Origin: JAGLCY01 sp965369705
GTDB lineage: Bacteria; Krumholzibacteriota; Krumholzibacteriia; LZORAL124-64-63
Assembly: GCA_965369705.1 (NCBI GenBank)
Contig: CBDURF010000015.1
Span: forward strand, 1 to 32,118
Direction of reading: 5' to 3'
Length of the DNA: 32,118 bases
How positions within the stretch are numbered: position 1 is the stretch's first letter; the number at the start of each line of letters is the position of its first letter. The notes below the pieces were generated by a model. That model ran no database searches. It was not told where the DNA came from and saw nothing but the letters and a program-made list of their open reading frames with translations. This document shows positions 31,120-32,118 of this stretch, in pieces. The translations under genes and the position numbers were made by a program.

Positions 31120-32037
31120 ATGAAATTGACTTCCCGCAACGCCAACCTCCTGCTCATGCTCGCGGCCGTCATCTGGGGTTTCGCCTTCGTGGCCCAGCGC
31201 ATAGGGATGCGTTACGTGGGTCCTTTGACCTTCAACGGGGTCAGGTTCGCCCTCGGGGCCGCAGCCCTGGTTCCCCTGCTGATGTGGGGCCGGAAAACCG
31301 ACTCACCGGCCCGGGCGGATGCGGAAACGGGCGATCGATCCCTCGTCATCAAGGGAGGGATCGTCGCCGGCCTGGTCCTGTTCATGGGCGCCACCCTCCA
31401 GCAATACGGGGTGGTGTACACGACCGCCGGCAAGGCCGGGTTCATCACCGGACTCTACGTGGTGTTCGTGCCCCTGCTGGGGCTCCTGGTGGGGTTGAAG
31501 ACAGGACGTTTCGTCTGGGCCGGGGCCGTGACCGCCGCGGGCGGCCTGTACCTGCTCAGCGCCAGGGGAATCGTGGGCATCGACCTGGGCGACGGTCTGG
31601 TCCTGTTGAGCGCCCTGTTCTGGGCGGCCCACGTGCTGGTGATCGGGCGTCTGTCCAGCCGGGTCGCTCCGGTCCGACTGGCGGTGGTCCAGTTCACCGT
31701 GGTGTCGATTCTCAGCCTCATCGGCGCCGTCCTTTTCGAAACCATCGACCCGGCGGCGCTGAGGGACGCCGCGATCCCCATTCTCTACGCGGGTCTGTTG
31801 TCCGTGGCGGTGGCCTACACGTTGCAGGTGGTGGCTCAGCGGCGTGCCCGGCCCGCCCATACCGCGATCATCCTGAGTTTCGAGTCGGTGTTCGCCGCGC
31901 TAGGCGGCTGGCTGGTGCTTGGCGAGGGCCTCTCCACCCGGGGGATCATCGGCTGCGCGCTGATGCTGGCGGGAATCCTGCTGGCCCAGGCCGATCCCGA
32001 TCGATTTTCCAAGGTTCCGGACACCACCCCATCTTGA
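31120..32037 (+). CDS. EamA-family (drug/metabolite transporter superfamily) permease
   Basis: This 305-residue inner-membrane protein has about ten hydrophobic segments arranged as two EamA repeats (about 5-140 and 155-290). Typical segments are NLLLMLAAVIWGFAFVAQRIGM at the start of repeat one and LLSALFWAAHVLVIGRLSSRV at the start of repeat two. The end of repeat two shows LSFESVFAALGGWLVLGEGL. This last segment (E-(S/P)-VFA-L-G) is a strong EamA mark. Members export amino acids, nucleotides or other metabolites; the substrate cannot be told here. It is divergent from the GH20 gene with only 55 bp between starts, so the two promoters must overlap. The ATG at 31120 has only a weak ribosome site (GGTGG). 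Only 81 bases of unassigned sequence follow. Confidence 0.92.
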   Translation: MKLTSRNANLLLMLAAVIWGFAFVAQRIGMRYVGPLTFNGVRFALGAAALVPLLMWGRKTDSPARADAETGDRSLVIKGGIVAGLVLFMGATLQQYGVVYTTAGKAGFITGLYVVFVPLLGLLVGLKTGRFVWAGAVTAAGGLYLLSARGIVGIDLGDGLVLLSALFWAAHVLVIGRLSSRVAPVRLAVVQFTVVSILSLIGAVLFETIDPAALRDAAIPILYAGLLSVAVAYTLQVVAQRRARPAHTAIILSFESVFAALGGWLVLGEGLSTRGIIGCALMLAGILLAQADPDRFSKVPDTTPS

Positions 32038-32118
32038 GCAATCAGGACCAGTATGGAATACTTTAGGTTGTGCCTCTGAAATTGTGTTTGGCCGTTAATC
32101 CCGCCACGGCAATTCCAT

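Noticed and set aside
31071..32066. A 331-codon plus-strand frame overlapping the EamA gene
   Set aside because: It is Arg/Gly/Pro-rich shadow sequence; the overlapping frame has ten membrane segments and EamA motifs.
32038..32118. Possible features in the final 81 bases
   Set aside because: No open frame, hairpin with T-run or recognisable motif was seen.

Overview
The window is GC-rich bacterial DNA with long, tightly packed genes. No rRNA, tRNA, CRISPR or transposase gene is visible. A giant secreted protein ends in a FlgD/T9SS-type C-terminal tail (NPFNP... then SGIYFYRL... then KTLKMTLVK). Such tails are common in the FCB superphylum and neighbouring candidate phyla (Krumholzibacteriota, Eisenbacteria, Latescibacterota). 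That placement is inference from one domain style plus general gene content, not a phylogeny.

Positions 1-4799 (+) are the distal part of a bacterial microcompartment (BMC) operon. It has a deoxyribose-phosphate aldolase cut by the window edge, a stacking tandem-domain shell protein, a hexameric shell protein, a pentameric vertex protein, a CoA-acylating aldehyde dehydrogenase, a PduT-like tandem-domain shell protein and two more vertex proteins. From memory, the shell proteins closely resemble those of the Haliangium ochraceum model shell. Aldolase plus dehydrogenase suggests that acetaldehyde released from deoxyribose 5-phosphate is oxidised to acetyl-CoA inside the shell.

After a 306-bp AT-rich gap with a near-consensus promoter, positions 5106-16652 (+) encode one 3848-residue secreted subtilase. 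Behind the protease and an Fn3 domain it carries three ~2.79-kb super-repeats. Each alternates two different Rossmann-like modules (A and B) separated by Ig-like/ASH-type beta-sandwich domains. A hairpin terminator separates it from a convergent membrane sulfatase-superfamily gene (16714-18261, -).

Positions 18472-19457 (+) hold an aquaporin Z gene broken by a single-base frameshift and a small GlsB/YeaQ-type membrane protein. A 19-bp palindrome lies upstream.

Positions 19519-25573 (-) form a compact four-gene operon: CBM9-like secreted protein, GH130 mannoside phosphorylase, GH38 alpha-mannosidase, and a Tat-exported glycosylasparaginase. With the GH20 hexosaminidase at 28671-31064 (-) it matches the activities needed to take apart asparagine-linked glycans. 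A lipoprotein gene of unknown function (25644-26285) lies just upstream of the operon.

Positions 26274-28254 (+) are a tandem duplication of a ~1-kb unit. Each copy carries its own promoter, leader and gene for a secreted eight-cysteine protein of unknown function. The left edge of the duplication lies inside the first codons of the divergent lipoprotein gene. A small zinc-ribbon protein (-), the GH20 enzyme (-) and a divergent EamA-family transporter (+) complete the window. The last 81 bases show nothing recognisable.
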